A stretch of 10,035 nucleotides of DNA from UBA10649 sp964391765 (GCA_964391765.1 CAYMNG010000091.1:1-10035), one strand, 5' to 3'; counted from the first letter of the stretch, positions 1 through 7,800 are shown. The notes: a model not told the origin generated them from the sequence alone. Made by a program: numbers and translations.

Positions 1-18
1 GGCGTTCGGGAGACACCG

Positions 19-24
19 AGGAGG
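19..24 (+). promoter_or_regulatory. Shine-Dalgarno site of the DUF4333 lipoprotein gene
   Basis: A perfect AGGAGG lies four bases before the ATG at 29. It supports that start codon and is the strongest ribosome binding site in the window. Confidence 0.75.
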
Positions 25-28
25 AACG

Positions 29-310
29 ATGAAGCGATTGGTCGTACCGATGGTCGTCCTGGCGGCCGCCGGCCTGCTCGCCGGCTGCTCGAAGAGCCTG
101 GACGGCTCCTCGATCCAGGGCCAGATCTCCGACGGCCTGGCCCAGCAGGTCGGTGGCACGTGGACCGTCACCTGCCCGGACTCCGTCGACGTCAAGGTCG
201 GTGGCACCTTCACGTGCGAGGCCAAGAGCGAGGACGGGCAGTCCGTCACGGTCGACGTCAAGCAGGACGACGATCAGGGCAACGTCACCTGGTCCGTCGG
301 CGGCGGCTGA
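29..310 (+). CDS. DUF4333-type secreted lipoprotein
   Basis: This encodes a 93-residue exported lipoprotein of unknown function. Residues 1-19 are a signal peptide with a Lys-Arg start, a hydrophobic core (VVPMVVLAAAGLLAG) and a lipobox LLAGC, so Cys20 should be lipidated and the mature protein anchored outside the membrane. The mature part is a small beta-rich domain with two further cysteines (Cys49 in TVTCP, Cys63 in TFTCEA). The spacing and the 'VTCP...VGGTFTCEA...VTVDV' pattern match DUF4333, a domain common in actinobacterial lipoproteins, where the two cysteines are expected to form a disulfide. The start is fixed by an AGGAGG four bases upstream. The 3' end runs 37 bases into the convergent nudC gene. 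No function is known for the family, so none is proposed. Export and lipidation are well supported, and the family call is from motif recognition. Confidence 0.88.
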   Translation: MKRLVVPMVVLAAAGLLAGCSKSLDGSSIQGQISDGLAQQVGGTWTVTCPDSVDVKVGGTFTCEAKSEDGQSVTVDVKQDDDQGNVTWSVGGG

Positions 311-1263
311 TCGGGCCGGACCTCGCGGGACCAGTCGCCGGGCAGCTGAGCGCCGTACCACCGCTCGATCAGGCGCCGGGCGATCGACACCGCCGGGGGG
401 AGGCGGACCGCGCCGTCGGCACATGCCTTCGCCAGTTCGGCCCGGGTGAACCACCGCGCTTCGGCGATCTCCTCGCCGTCGACGGTGACGGTCGGGTCGT
501 CGGTCCAGGCGTGGTAGCCGAGCATCAGCGAGCACGGGAACGGCCACGGCTGACTGCCCAGGTACCGCACGTCGTCCCCACCGTCGCCGACGACGACCCC
601 GGCCTCCTCGTGCACCTCGCGGCGCAGTGCCGCCTCGGCCGACTCCCCCGCCTCGACGAACCCGGCGAGGGTCGAGAACCAGCCCGGGGTCCAGCGCGTC
701 TGCCGGCCCAGCAGCGCACGGTCGGCCCGGTCGCGAACCAGGACGATGACGGCCGGGTCGGTCCGCGGGAAGTGCTCGCTGCCGTCGACCGGGCACCGGC
801 GGGACCAACCGCCCGCGCTGATCTCGGTCGGCGCCCCGCACCGCGCGCACCGCGGATGGGCACGGTGCCAGTTGTCCAACGCGATCGCGGCGACCATCAG
901 TCCGGCGTCGCGGGCGGACAACTCCGCACCGGCCCGGCGCAGGTCCACCCAGGTGCCGGCATCGGGTCGCTCGTCGCCGGCCTCGGCCCCGTCCCGTCGG
1001 GCCAGATGCCGGCAGAAGTACGCCGCGTCCGCGTCGGCACCGAGGAAGGTCAGCGGACCGGTGACCGAGTCCGCGGCGGTCAACGCCAGGGCCGGCGGGC
1101 CGTCGGCGAGGCGGGCCGCGCCGTCGCTCACGTCGAGCACCCACGCGTCGGGCGCGCGGCGGCGCGCCGCCAACCACTGCGGATCACCGCGGTGCTGGGC
1201 CGCCCGCGCCACCGTCCCGCGCGCGAGCATCAACGAGGTCAGCAGGTGTCGGTCGGCGTCCAT
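274..1263 (-). CDS. nudC: NAD(+)/NADH pyrophosphatase NudC (Nudix, NAD-RNA decapping)
   Basis: This enzyme hydrolyses NAD(H) to NMN(H) and AMP; bacterial NudC also removes NAD caps from RNA 5' ends, and mycobacterial NudC degrades isoniazid-NAD adducts (family knowledge). From the ATG at 1263 it is 329 residues, with a divergent N-terminal domain, a zinc ribbon at about 139-164 (CARC...CPVDGSEHFPR), then a complete Nudix box. The box starts at Gly201, has Glu207, and ends in REVHEEAG (215-222). The NudC hallmark SQPWPFP follows at 237-243. The fourth zinc-ribbon cysteine is Asp160. An in-frame GTG at 1314 would add 17 residues and make a GTGA overlap with the sulP stop. Neither start has a clear Shine-Dalgarno sequence, so coupling from GTG is quite possible. 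It is last in the arsR-sulP-nudC run and overlaps the convergent lipoprotein gene by 37 bases. Confidence 0.95.
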   Translation of the reverse strand: MDADRHLLTSLMLARGTVARAAQHRGDPQWLAARRRAPDAWVLDVSDGAARLADGPPALALTAADSVTGPLTFLGADADAAYFCRHLARRDGAEAGDERPDAGTWVDLRRAGAELSARDAGLMVAAIALDNWHRAHPRCARCGAPTEISAGGWSRRCPVDGSEHFPRTDPAVIVLVRDRADRALLGRQTRWTPGWFSTLAGFVEAGESAEAALRREVHEEAGVVVGDGGDDVRYLGSQPWPFPCSLMLGYHAWTDDPTVTVDGEEIAEARWFTRAELAKACADGAVRLPPAVSIARRLIERWYGAQLPGDWSREVRPDQPPPTDQVTLP

Positions 1264-1310
1264 CGGCCGTGAGCCTATGCGGTCGTCGACGTCATGCCGA
1301 CTCCGATCGG

Positions 1311-3038
1311 TCACCGCTGCTGCACGTCCCGGGCCCGCTGCAGGTGGACGTGCGCGTGGGCGATCGCCTCCGGCGTCGTCGCGAACACGTGCTTGGCGTG
1401 CGCCAGGTGCCGGTACACGCCCATGACGTTGAAGATGCTGCGGTGCTCGTCCTTGATGCCGGACAGCAGCACCGTGATCCCCCGCGCCTCCAGGGTCTTG
1501 ATCGTGTCCCCGAGCACGGTCGCGCCGGTGGCGTCGATCGTGTTGACGCGGGAAAGTCGGAGGATCACCACGCGCACGTCGCTGACCTCGACCACCTCGA
1601 GCAGGAATCTGTGCGCCGCACCGAAGAACAGTGGCCCGTCGAGGCGGTACGCGACGACGTGCTCGTCGAGCAGCCGCTGCTCGTCGGCGGAGTGGTCGCT
1701 GGTGTCGAGCGGGACCTCGTCGACGTGCGCCGACCGCGCGATCTGCCGGAGCGCGTAGACGGCGGCGAGCAGCAGCCCGATCACGACGGCGACGACGAGG
1801 TCGAAGGCGATCGTCGCCGCCGCGGTCGCGACGAGGACGACGGCATCTCCGCGCGTCGCTCGCAGGAGCGAGCGCAGGTTCGAGACCTCGACCATCTGCA
1901 CGACGGTCGCCAGAAGGACACCGGCGAGGGCGGCCAGCGGGATGTACGACACCCATCGCGCGGCGAACAGGACCACGAGCAGCAGCGCCAGCGACTGCGT
2001 GATCGCCGCGAGTCGGGACCGTGCGCCGGTCCGTACGTTGACGGCGGTCCGGGCGATCGCGGCCGTGGCCGGCACCCCGCCGAACAACGGTGCGCCGAGG
2101 TTCGCGATCCCCTGTCCGAACAGCTCGCGATTGGAGTCGTGCCGCTCGCCGACGCTCATCGCGTCCGCGACCGTCGCGGACAGCAGGCTCTCGAGGGCGG
2201 CGAGCGCGGCGACCGCGAGCGCCGGCACGACCAGTGCGTTCAGGTGCTGCCACGGGATCTGCGGCAGCGTCGGTGCGGGTAGTCCGGCCGGCAACGCGCC
2301 GATCGTGGCGACGGGGATCGCCAGGGCCGCCGTCGCCACGCTCACCACGGCGACCGCCGGCAGCGAGACCGGCAGGCCGGGTCGGAACCGCAGCGCGAGC
2401 AGGATCGCCAGGGCGACGAACGCCGCGACACCGGCAGCGGCCCAGTCCGGGTGCGCGACGAAGGCCACGACCGCGTTCCAGGCCGCGATCGCGACCTTGT
2501 CGCCGTCGACCTGCTGCCCCAGTGCGGCCGGGACCTGCTGCAGGCCGATGATCACCGCGATGCCGAGCGTGAAGCCCTCGACGACCGGCAACGGCACGTA
2601 CTGCATGTATCGCCCGGCCCCAGCGAAGGCCAGCGCGATCAGCACCACACCGGCGAGCAGGCCGACGACCAGCACCGAGGCCGTGCCGAACTGCGCGACG
2701 ATCGGCAGCAGCACGACCGTCATCGCCCCCGTCGGCCCGGACACCTGAAGGTTGCTGCCGCCGAACACCGCCGCGAGCACGCCGGCGACGATCGCGGTCA
2801 CCAAGCCGGCGCCGGCCCCCAGGCCGGACGCCGCGCCGAACGCCAACGCCAACGGCAGCGCGACGAAGGCGACGGTGACGCCGGCGACGAGGTCCCGGCG
2901 CGGACTGCGGCGCATGGCGTGCAGGTCGGCGGCGGCCGGCAGCAGTGCGCGGGTCCGCCGCAGTGCGGCCGTCCCGGCCGCCACGATCGTGGTGACCGTC
3001 GCTCGCCGGTGGCCCTCGCCGGCGGGGTCGGCGCTCAT
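1311..3038 (-). CDS. SulP-family anion transporter with C-terminal STAS domain
   Basis: This is a 575-residue inner-membrane transporter of the SulP (SLC26-like) family, which moves sulfate, bicarbonate or other anions by cation symport or exchange. After a basic cytoplasmic N-terminus, the conserved SulP entry sequence DLVAGVTVAFVALPLALAFG sits at 49-68. About ten to fourteen hydrophobic segments then run to residue 431, including ESLLSATVADAM (283-294) and the signature GGVPATAAIARTAVNVRTGA (320-339). A STAS domain occupies about 460-565, with the VNTIDATGA loop (498-506) that in STAS proteins binds ligands or is phosphorylated. Length and domain order are normal. The ATG at 3038 overlaps the arsR stop as ATGA and has no Shine-Dalgarno sequence, so it is probably translated by coupling to arsR. 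The substrate cannot be read from sequence: no sulfate-assimilation or carbonic anhydrase gene is beside it. Confidence 0.93.
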   Translation of the reverse strand: MSADPAGEGHRRATVTTIVAAGTAALRRTRALLPAAADLHAMRRSPRRDLVAGVTVAFVALPLALAFGAASGLGAGAGLVTAIVAGVLAAVFGGSNLQVSGPTGAMTVVLLPIVAQFGTASVLVVGLLAGVVLIALAFAGAGRYMQYVPLPVVEGFTLGIAVIIGLQQVPAALGQQVDGDKVAIAAWNAVVAFVAHPDWAAAGVAAFVALAILLALRFRPGLPVSLPAVAVVSVATAALAIPVATIGALPAGLPAPTLPQIPWQHLNALVVPALAVAALAALESLLSATVADAMSVGERHDSNRELFGQGIANLGAPLFGGVPATAAIARTAVNVRTGARSRLAAITQSLALLLVVLFAARWVSYIPLAALAGVLLATVVQMVEVSNLRSLLRATRGDAVVLVATAAATIAFDLVVAVVIGLLLAAVYALRQIARSAHVDEVPLDTSDHSADEQRLLDEHVVAYRLDGPLFFGAAHRFLLEVVEVSDVRVVILRLSRVNTIDATGATVLGDTIKTLEARGITVLLSGIKDEHRSIFNVMGVYRHLAHAKHVFATTPEAIAHAHVHLQRARDVQQR

Positions 3039-3397
3039 CGGCGCTGCTGTCGCTGGTCGACCGCGAGATCGGCCCGCAGCGCCGACTGCTCGTCGATGAC
3101 GCGGCCGAGGATCACCCGGGCCGCCATCAGCAGGTCGCGGACCTGCGGGACGGCGACGGAGTACAGCACCTGCCCCTCGCGTCGGGTCGCCGTCACCAGG
3201 CCGCTTCGGCGCAGTGCGGCGAGTTGATGGGACAAGTTGCTCGGCTCGATGTCGATGCGGGTCAACAACTCGTGCACGGCGTGGTCGCGTTCGCTGAGCA
3301 GTTCCAGGACCCGGATGCGGGCCGGGTGCCCGAGCATGCGGAAGAACTCCGCCTTCGCCTCGTAGAGCGGGCGTGTCCCGTGGTGACCCGTCGCCAT
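3035..3397 (-). CDS. ArsR/SmtB-family winged-helix repressor without cysteines
   Basis: This 120-residue DNA-binding regulator is probably the repressor of the operon it heads. The ArsR pattern is clear: the AEFFRMLGHPARIRVLELL helices, a helix-turn-helix around VHELLTRIDIEPSNLSHQL, the recognition helix SNLSHQLAALRRSGL, and the wing TATRREGQVLYSV, followed by a C-terminal dimer helix. There is no cysteine anywhere and no DxH...HxxE metal site in the last helix, so thiol, arsenite and classical zinc sensing look unlikely. The effector is unknown. The ATG at 3397 is preferred: an ATG at 3409 would add MFRV but lies inside the repeat that looks like the operator. The next gene, sulP, starts inside the arsR stop codon (ATGA), so the two are made together and the transporter substrate is a reasonable candidate signal (inference). 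It is divergent from the acyltransferase gene. Confidence 0.92.
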   Translation of the reverse strand: MATGHHGTRPLYEAKAEFFRMLGHPARIRVLELLSERDHAVHELLTRIDIEPSNLSHQLAALRRSGLVTATRREGQVLYSVAVPQVRDLLMAARVILGRVIDEQSALRADLAVDQRQQRR

Positions 3398-3400
3398 GAC

Positions 3401-3424
3401 CCTGAACATTACGACATGAACAGG
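3401..3424. promoter_or_regulatory. Candidate ArsR operator: composite inverted and direct repeat
   Basis: Just upstream of the arsR ATG lies CCTGAACAT, a six-base centre, then ATGAACAGG. The outer CCTG/CAGG and inner CAT/ATG are inverted repeats interrupted by AA on each side. The same stretch contains TGAACA twice in direct orientation (3403-3408 and 3417-3422). A dimeric winged-helix repressor binding here would cover the likely transcription start of arsR, giving autoregulation. The assignment rests on position and symmetry only. Confidence 0.5.
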
Positions 3425-3436
3425 TCTTCAACTCAA
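3406..3436 (-). promoter_or_regulatory. Possible promoter of the arsR-sulP-nudC operon
   Basis: On the minus strand, TTGAGT (3436-3431) is followed after 19 bases by TAATGT (3411-3406), about 8 bases before the ATG at 3397. If used, the transcript would be nearly leaderless, which is common in actinobacteria and fits the weak Shine-Dalgarno sequence before the ATG. The spacing is longer than the usual 17 and neither box is a full match, so this is tentative. Confidence 0.3.
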
Positions 3437-3500
3437 GGGGCGCCTCGCCCATGGAACGATGGGCCGGACCGGCCCGACCCACCGACTCCCCAGGACCCGC

Positions 3501-4793
3501 GTGAACGTCTTCATCCGGCAGCTGACCGGCATCCGGTTCGTCGCCGCCGCCTGGGTCCTGCTGTACCACCTGCAAGGACCGCTGGCGCAACTGCACCTGC
3601 TCGTGCCGGTGTTCGCCGATGTCGTCCGCGTCGGACGCCTCGGGGTGGACCTGTTCTTCGCGCTGTCCGGCTTCATCCTCACCCACACCTACCTGCGCCG
3701 GCTGGGACCACGCCTGCGCGGGCGCGGCGCGGTCGACTTCTGGTGGCTGCGCCTGGCCCGCATCTACCCCGTCCACCTGGTGATGCTGGTCATCGCCGGC
3801 CTGGCCGTGGTCGCCCAGGCGAAGGTGACCGGCACCGCCCTGGACCGCGACTGGCTCAACCCGGTCGACTTCGGCAAGAACCTGCTGCTGATCCAAGAAT
3901 GGGGACCCGAACCGCAGCGCGGCTGGAACTTCGTCGCCTGGTCGCTGTCCATGGAATGGTTGGCCTACCTGCTGTTCCCGCTACTGGTGCTGCTGTTGTG
4001 GGAGTTCCACCGGCGCGTGCCCACGGGCCTGCTCGTCGGCGCGTGGGTCGTCGTGCTCATCCCGCTGCTGGTGTACGGCCTGTCGACCTCGGACCCGTAC
4101 TACACCGACAACTGGGGGTCGACCTACCGGATCCTCACCGAGTTCACCGCCGGCGCGCTCACCTACCTGATCGTGTGCCGGTTCCTGCCCGACGACCGCC
4201 TCAGCGACCCGGCCCGGCCACAGGTCCAGCGGCTGGCGACGACGTTGTCGATCGTCCTGCCACTTCTCGTCGTCGCCGGCTCGGTGTTCCTGGGCCACTG
4301 GGGTCCGGCCCAGCCACCGATCCTCGTGGACGCCGCCGGCGACGCCGAGCCGCTGCCGCCGTACTACCACCTGCTCCTGGTCCCCCTGCTGATCGCGTGG
4401 ATCGGGTCGCTGGCCCTGTCCCGTCGTGGTCCGGCCCGAGCCCTGTCCACCCCCGCGCTCGTGCTCGGCGGGTTCATCTCGTACTCGCTGTACATGACCC
4501 ACCTGGTGTGGTTCGGCCTGTGGCGGGCGGCGATGCGCGCGGCCGGGATCTCCGGCGGCCCCCTGTACGCCGTCGCGTTCGCGGTCCTCGTCGCCGGCGC
4601 CCTCGTCATCGCGTGGCTCATGTGGCGGCTGGTCGAAGAACCGGCCCGGGAGTGGTTGCGCTCCGTGGTCGGCGCTCGGCGCCGACCGACCGAGGAGGCC
4701 GGCGAGAGCGCGGCCGAGGCGCGCGCCGAGCAGACCGGCGACGCCGACAGCGCCGACCCGGTCGAGGTCCCCGAGTCCGCCGACGAGGTCTAG
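3501..4793 (+). CDS. Membrane acyltransferase 3 (OafA/YrhL-like O-acyltransferase)
   Basis: This is a 430-residue integral membrane enzyme of the acyltransferase 3 family, which transfers acetyl or other acyl groups to sugars of surface polysaccharides, peptidoglycan, lipids or secondary metabolites. Family features in order: TGIRFVAAAWVLLYH (9-23, with Arg12 and His23), GRLGVDLFFALSGFIL (45-60), FWWLRLARIYP (80-90), WSLSMEW (147-153), about ten hydrophobic segments, SYSLYMTH (327-334) and RLVEEPAREW (376-385). The last 40 residues form a charged, mostly acidic cytoplasmic tail (Glu, Asp, Ala, Ser) that is probably disordered. The GTG at 3501 is preferred: AGGA lies five bases before it and the family motif begins within ten residues. 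An ATG at 3459 would add 14 unconserved residues and has no well-spaced Shine-Dalgarno sequence. It is a lone plus-strand gene, divergent from arsR and convergent with adnB. The acceptor is unknown. Confidence 0.9.
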   Translation: MNVFIRQLTGIRFVAAAWVLLYHLQGPLAQLHLLVPVFADVVRVGRLGVDLFFALSGFILTHTYLRRLGPRLRGRGAVDFWWLRLARIYPVHLVMLVIAGLAVVAQAKVTGTALDRDWLNPVDFGKNLLLIQEWGPEPQRGWNFVAWSLSMEWLAYLLFPLLVLLLWEFHRRVPTGLLVGAWVVVLIPLLVYGLSTSDPYYTDNWGSTYRILTEFTAGALTYLIVCRFLPDDRLSDPARPQVQRLATTLSIVLPLLVVAGSVFLGHWGPAQPPILVDAAGDAEPLPPYYHLLLVPLLIAWIGSLALSRRGPARALSTPALVLGGFISYSLYMTHLVWFGLWRAAMRAAGISGGPLYAVAFAVLVAGALVIAWLMWRLVEEPAREWLRSVVGARRRPTEEAGESAAEARAEQTGDADSADPVEVPESADEV

Positions 4794-4807
4794 GTCGGTC
4801 TAGGTCG
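4788..4807 (+). repeat. Tandem 10-base repeat across the acyltransferase stop codon
   Basis: GTCTAGGTCG occurs twice back to back (4788-4797 and 4798-4807). The first copy contains the TAG stop at 4791. The second TAG is out of frame, so it is not a backup stop. It looks like a simple slippage duplication. Confidence 0.8.
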
Positions 4808-4821
4808 GCTGCACCGAGCCG

Positions 4822-4896
4822 CCACCCCCGCGATCTTGAGGTTTCACTGCGTGTTTCCCGCGCGGACCCGGTACAAACTCAAGGTCGCGGGGGTGG
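4822..4896. repeat. Long inverted repeat (stem-loop) between convergent genes, possible terminator or dispersed palindromic element
   Basis: The left arm CCACCCCCGCGATCTTGAG (4822-4840) is complementary to the right arm CTCAAGGTCGCGGGGGTGG (4878-4896) at 18 of 19 positions, and the exception (T opposite G) can wobble-pair in one RNA strand. TTT (4842-4844) and AAA (4875-4877) extend the stem past a bulged G. The loop is about 30-37 bases and holds the palindrome CCGCGCGG (4858-4865). The element lies between the acyltransferase and adnB 3' ends, and its right arm encodes the last five adnB codons and the stop. No T-run follows on either side, so it is not a textbook intrinsic terminator, though actinobacterial terminators often lack one. 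A dispersed miniature element is the alternative. Confidence 0.85.
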
Positions 4897-7800
4897 TGGT
4901 CCGGCCTCACCCGAGCCGACCAGTCGAGCGACGAGCGCGTCGGTGTCCGGACGCAGCACCTCGCCGGTGGCCACGATGGCGAACGCTGCGCGGACCCGCT
5001 CGATCGGCACGCCGGACAGGCTCGACCAGGCGAGCCGGTAGATCGCCAGTTGGGCCGGATCGGCGTTCCGCGCCGAACCGGTCTTCCAGTCGACGACCTC
5101 GAAACCGTCGCCGTCGACGAAGACCGCGTCGATCCGACCGGCGACGACCCGGCCGCCGACCAGGACGGTGAACGGCGCCTCGACCGCGACGGGGGTCCGG
5201 TCGGCGTACGGACCGGCGGCGAACGCCGCCGTCAACCGGTCCAGTTGCGCGCGGTTGACGATGTCCGCGTCCGCCGCGGCGGGCACGTCGTCGGGGTCCA
5301 GCAGGGACTGTTGGCCAAACCGGGTCTCGACCCAGGCGTGGAACACCGTGCCCAACCGGGCCGCCGGTGCCGGCCGGCGCGGCATCGGCCGCGCGACGTC
5401 CATGGCGACCTGCGTCGGGTCGGACAGGGCGCGGGCGAGCAGTGTCGCCGGGGTCGGGCTCGGCAGCCGCACGACCCGGTCGGACCGCGCGCGCTCACCG
5501 GCCTCCGCGAGGAGGCTGGCGGCCAGCAGGTCCCACTGCGCGACCCGCTCGTCGACGCTGGCCGGGCCGGCCGTGGCCGCGAGCTGCGGCAGCATCGGCT
5601 GGATCGCGGTGATCCGCCGGACGTCGGCGGCGACCTGGGCCAGGCTCGACTCCCGATCGGGGTCCACCGACGGCCAGCCGACCGCGGCGGCGGCCCGCTC
5701 GACCAGCGGGTTCGTCGCGTCCTCGGCCGGCGCCGGCGCCCAGTGCGCGACCTGCCCGACGCCGTCCAGGCAGGCCTCGTGCACGGTCTCGAGGAACCTC
5801 GCCGGACCCCGGGGCTTCTTCTGCGACGGCCCCCACCAGTGCCCGGAGACGGCCAGGCCGCGTTCGGCTCGGGTGAACGCGACGTACGCCAGGCGCTGGT
5901 CCTCCAGGTCCGACAGCCCCGCGAGCACCGCGCGGTACGCCTTGTCCTCGATCGACCTCGGGGTGTGATCGGTCGGTGGGTAGGACTCCAGGTCCTTGGT
6001 GCGATCCTCGCGCAGCGGCCAGGGGACCGTGCACCGCGAGGTGAGCCAGGTCGCTCGTCCGCGACCGCCGGGGAACGCGCCGTTGGCGACGAACGGGACG
6101 AAGACGTAGCCGAACTCCAGGCCCTTGGCCTTGTGGACGGTCAACAGCTGCACCGCGTCCGGGGAGCCGGACATCTCCACGCCCAGGTCGACGTCCAGGC
6201 GTTCGGCGTCGGCGAGTCGGGCGAGGAACGCGCCGATGCTGCGCCGGCCGTCCGTGTGCTCGGTGAACCCCGCCGCCAGGTCGATGAACGCGTGCAGCGC
6301 CTGGCGTTGGCGCGCGGCCTCGTGACCGCGCCGCTGGGCGACCTCGACCGCCAGGCCCGTGGTGTGGACGACCCGCCACAGGAAGTCGGGGTCGGCCGCG
6401 TGGGTGCGCAACTGGGCCAGTTCCCGGGCGAACCGGTCGAGCCGCTCGACCGCCGCCGGCGAGTACGCCGCGCGGTCGCCGAGGTCGGCGACCGCCTCGG
6501 CCAGCGACACCAGGTCGACCACGTCGGTGCCGGCGACCGCCGAGTCCAGGGCCGCGGCCAGGGTCTCCTGGTCGCCGCGGCCGGCATCGCCGGCGAGCGC
6601 GCGGGCGCGCCGGCCCAGGGCCGCCAGGTCCCGGGGCCCGATCCGCCACCGCGGACCGGCGAGCAGGCGCACGACCGCCGGGTTCGCCGTCGGATCCACG
6701 AGGACCTGGAGCATCGCGTGCAGTTCGATCACCGCCGGCTGCGCGAGCAGCGCGGCCGCGCCGACCAGGTAGGTGGGCACTGCCCGCGCGCGCAGGGCGG
6801 TCTCGATCCGGACGAGATCGGCGCCCGTGGCGGCGAGGACCGCGATGTCCCGCCAGGCGACGCCGCGCCCGCGAACGCCGGCCCGGGTCCGCTCGATCTC
6901 CTGCACGACCCAGTCGAGTTCGTCGTCGTAGGTGTCGAACAGCGCGCAGGTCACCACGCCCGGTCCCTTGTCGGTCGCCCCCGGCGTCAGCTCCCGGACG
7001 TCGGGGTGGGCGGCCCGTAGCGGCTCGGCGGTCCGGTTCGCGACGTCGAGGATCGCCGGCCCGCTCCGGCGGTTCTGCGTCAGCCGTAGCCGGCCGCCCA
7101 TCGTGCCGCCGTCACCGGCGGGGAAGTGCTCGACGAACGCGTCGATGTTCGCGACGCTGGCCCCACGCCAGCCGTAGATCGCCTGGCAGGGATCGCCCAC
7201 CGCGAGCACGGGATGACCAGAGCCGAACGCGGCCTGCAGCAGCTTGCGCTGGCTGACCGAGGTGTCCTGGTACTCGTCGAGCAGGACGACGGGGAACCGG
7301 TCGCGCAGCTCGGCGGCGACGTCGGGGAACCTGGCGACCAGCTCGCCGGCCAGGCGGATCTGGTCGGCGAAGTCGATGACCTCGCGGGCCGACTTCTCCT
7401 GCCGCCACTCGCCCACGAGCCGGGCCAGCAGGCTGCGCTGCTCGCTGGTGGCCAGCAGCACCTGGCCGACGGCCTGGAGGGTGGCGTGCCCGCGCAGGAT
7501 CCGCGCCTGCTCGTCGTCGAACTCGATCAACGTCGCCGGATCGACCGCGAGTTCGGCGAGCTCGTCGTCCAGGCTCAGCAGGTCGGTGGTGATCTTCGGC
7601 GCCGACCGACCCAACTGCCCCAGCGGCAGCGTGGACCGGCACACGAGGCGATAGGCCAACTGCTCGCGGGCACCGTCGGTGAGCACCGGAGCCGACGGTT
7701 CGCGCCCCAGCCGGATGCCGTGCTCGGCGAGCAGCCGGGCGCCGAACGCGTGGTACGTCGACACGATCGGCTCACCGGGCGGGCCGTCGACCGCCCCGGC

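Noticed and set aside
160..1272. A long plus-strand open frame antisense to nudC (about 370 codons).
   Set aside because: Its translation is Arg/Gly/Pro-rich with no recognisable domain. It is the usual shadow frame of a very GC-rich gene, and the minus strand encodes a clear NudC.
1269..2282. Plus-strand frame of about 337 codons, rich in Asp, Arg and Gln, antisense to sulP.
   Set aside because: Low-complexity charged composition and no family features. The opposite strand encodes an unambiguous SulP protein with a STAS domain.
3039..3896. Extension of the sulP frame upstream of the ATG at 3038.
   Set aside because: It runs antisense to the acyltransferase and through arsR. The coupled ATGA start gives the normal SulP length.
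4822..4896. Reading the stem-loop as a tRNA, riboswitch or CRISPR repeat.
   Set aside because: There is no cloverleaf, no repeat-spacer pattern and no downstream gene in the right direction; both flanking genes end here.
3224..5041. Plus-strand frame of about 605 codons covering the acyltransferase gene and its flanks.
   Set aside because: It is an out-of-phase frame full of Arg and Pro over a well-supported membrane protein, and it runs into adnB and the inverted repeat.
5050..7020. Plus-strand frame of about 656 codons antisense to adnB.
   Set aside because: No motifs, and a composition typical of the antisense of GC-biased codons. All helicase and nuclease motifs are on the minus strand.
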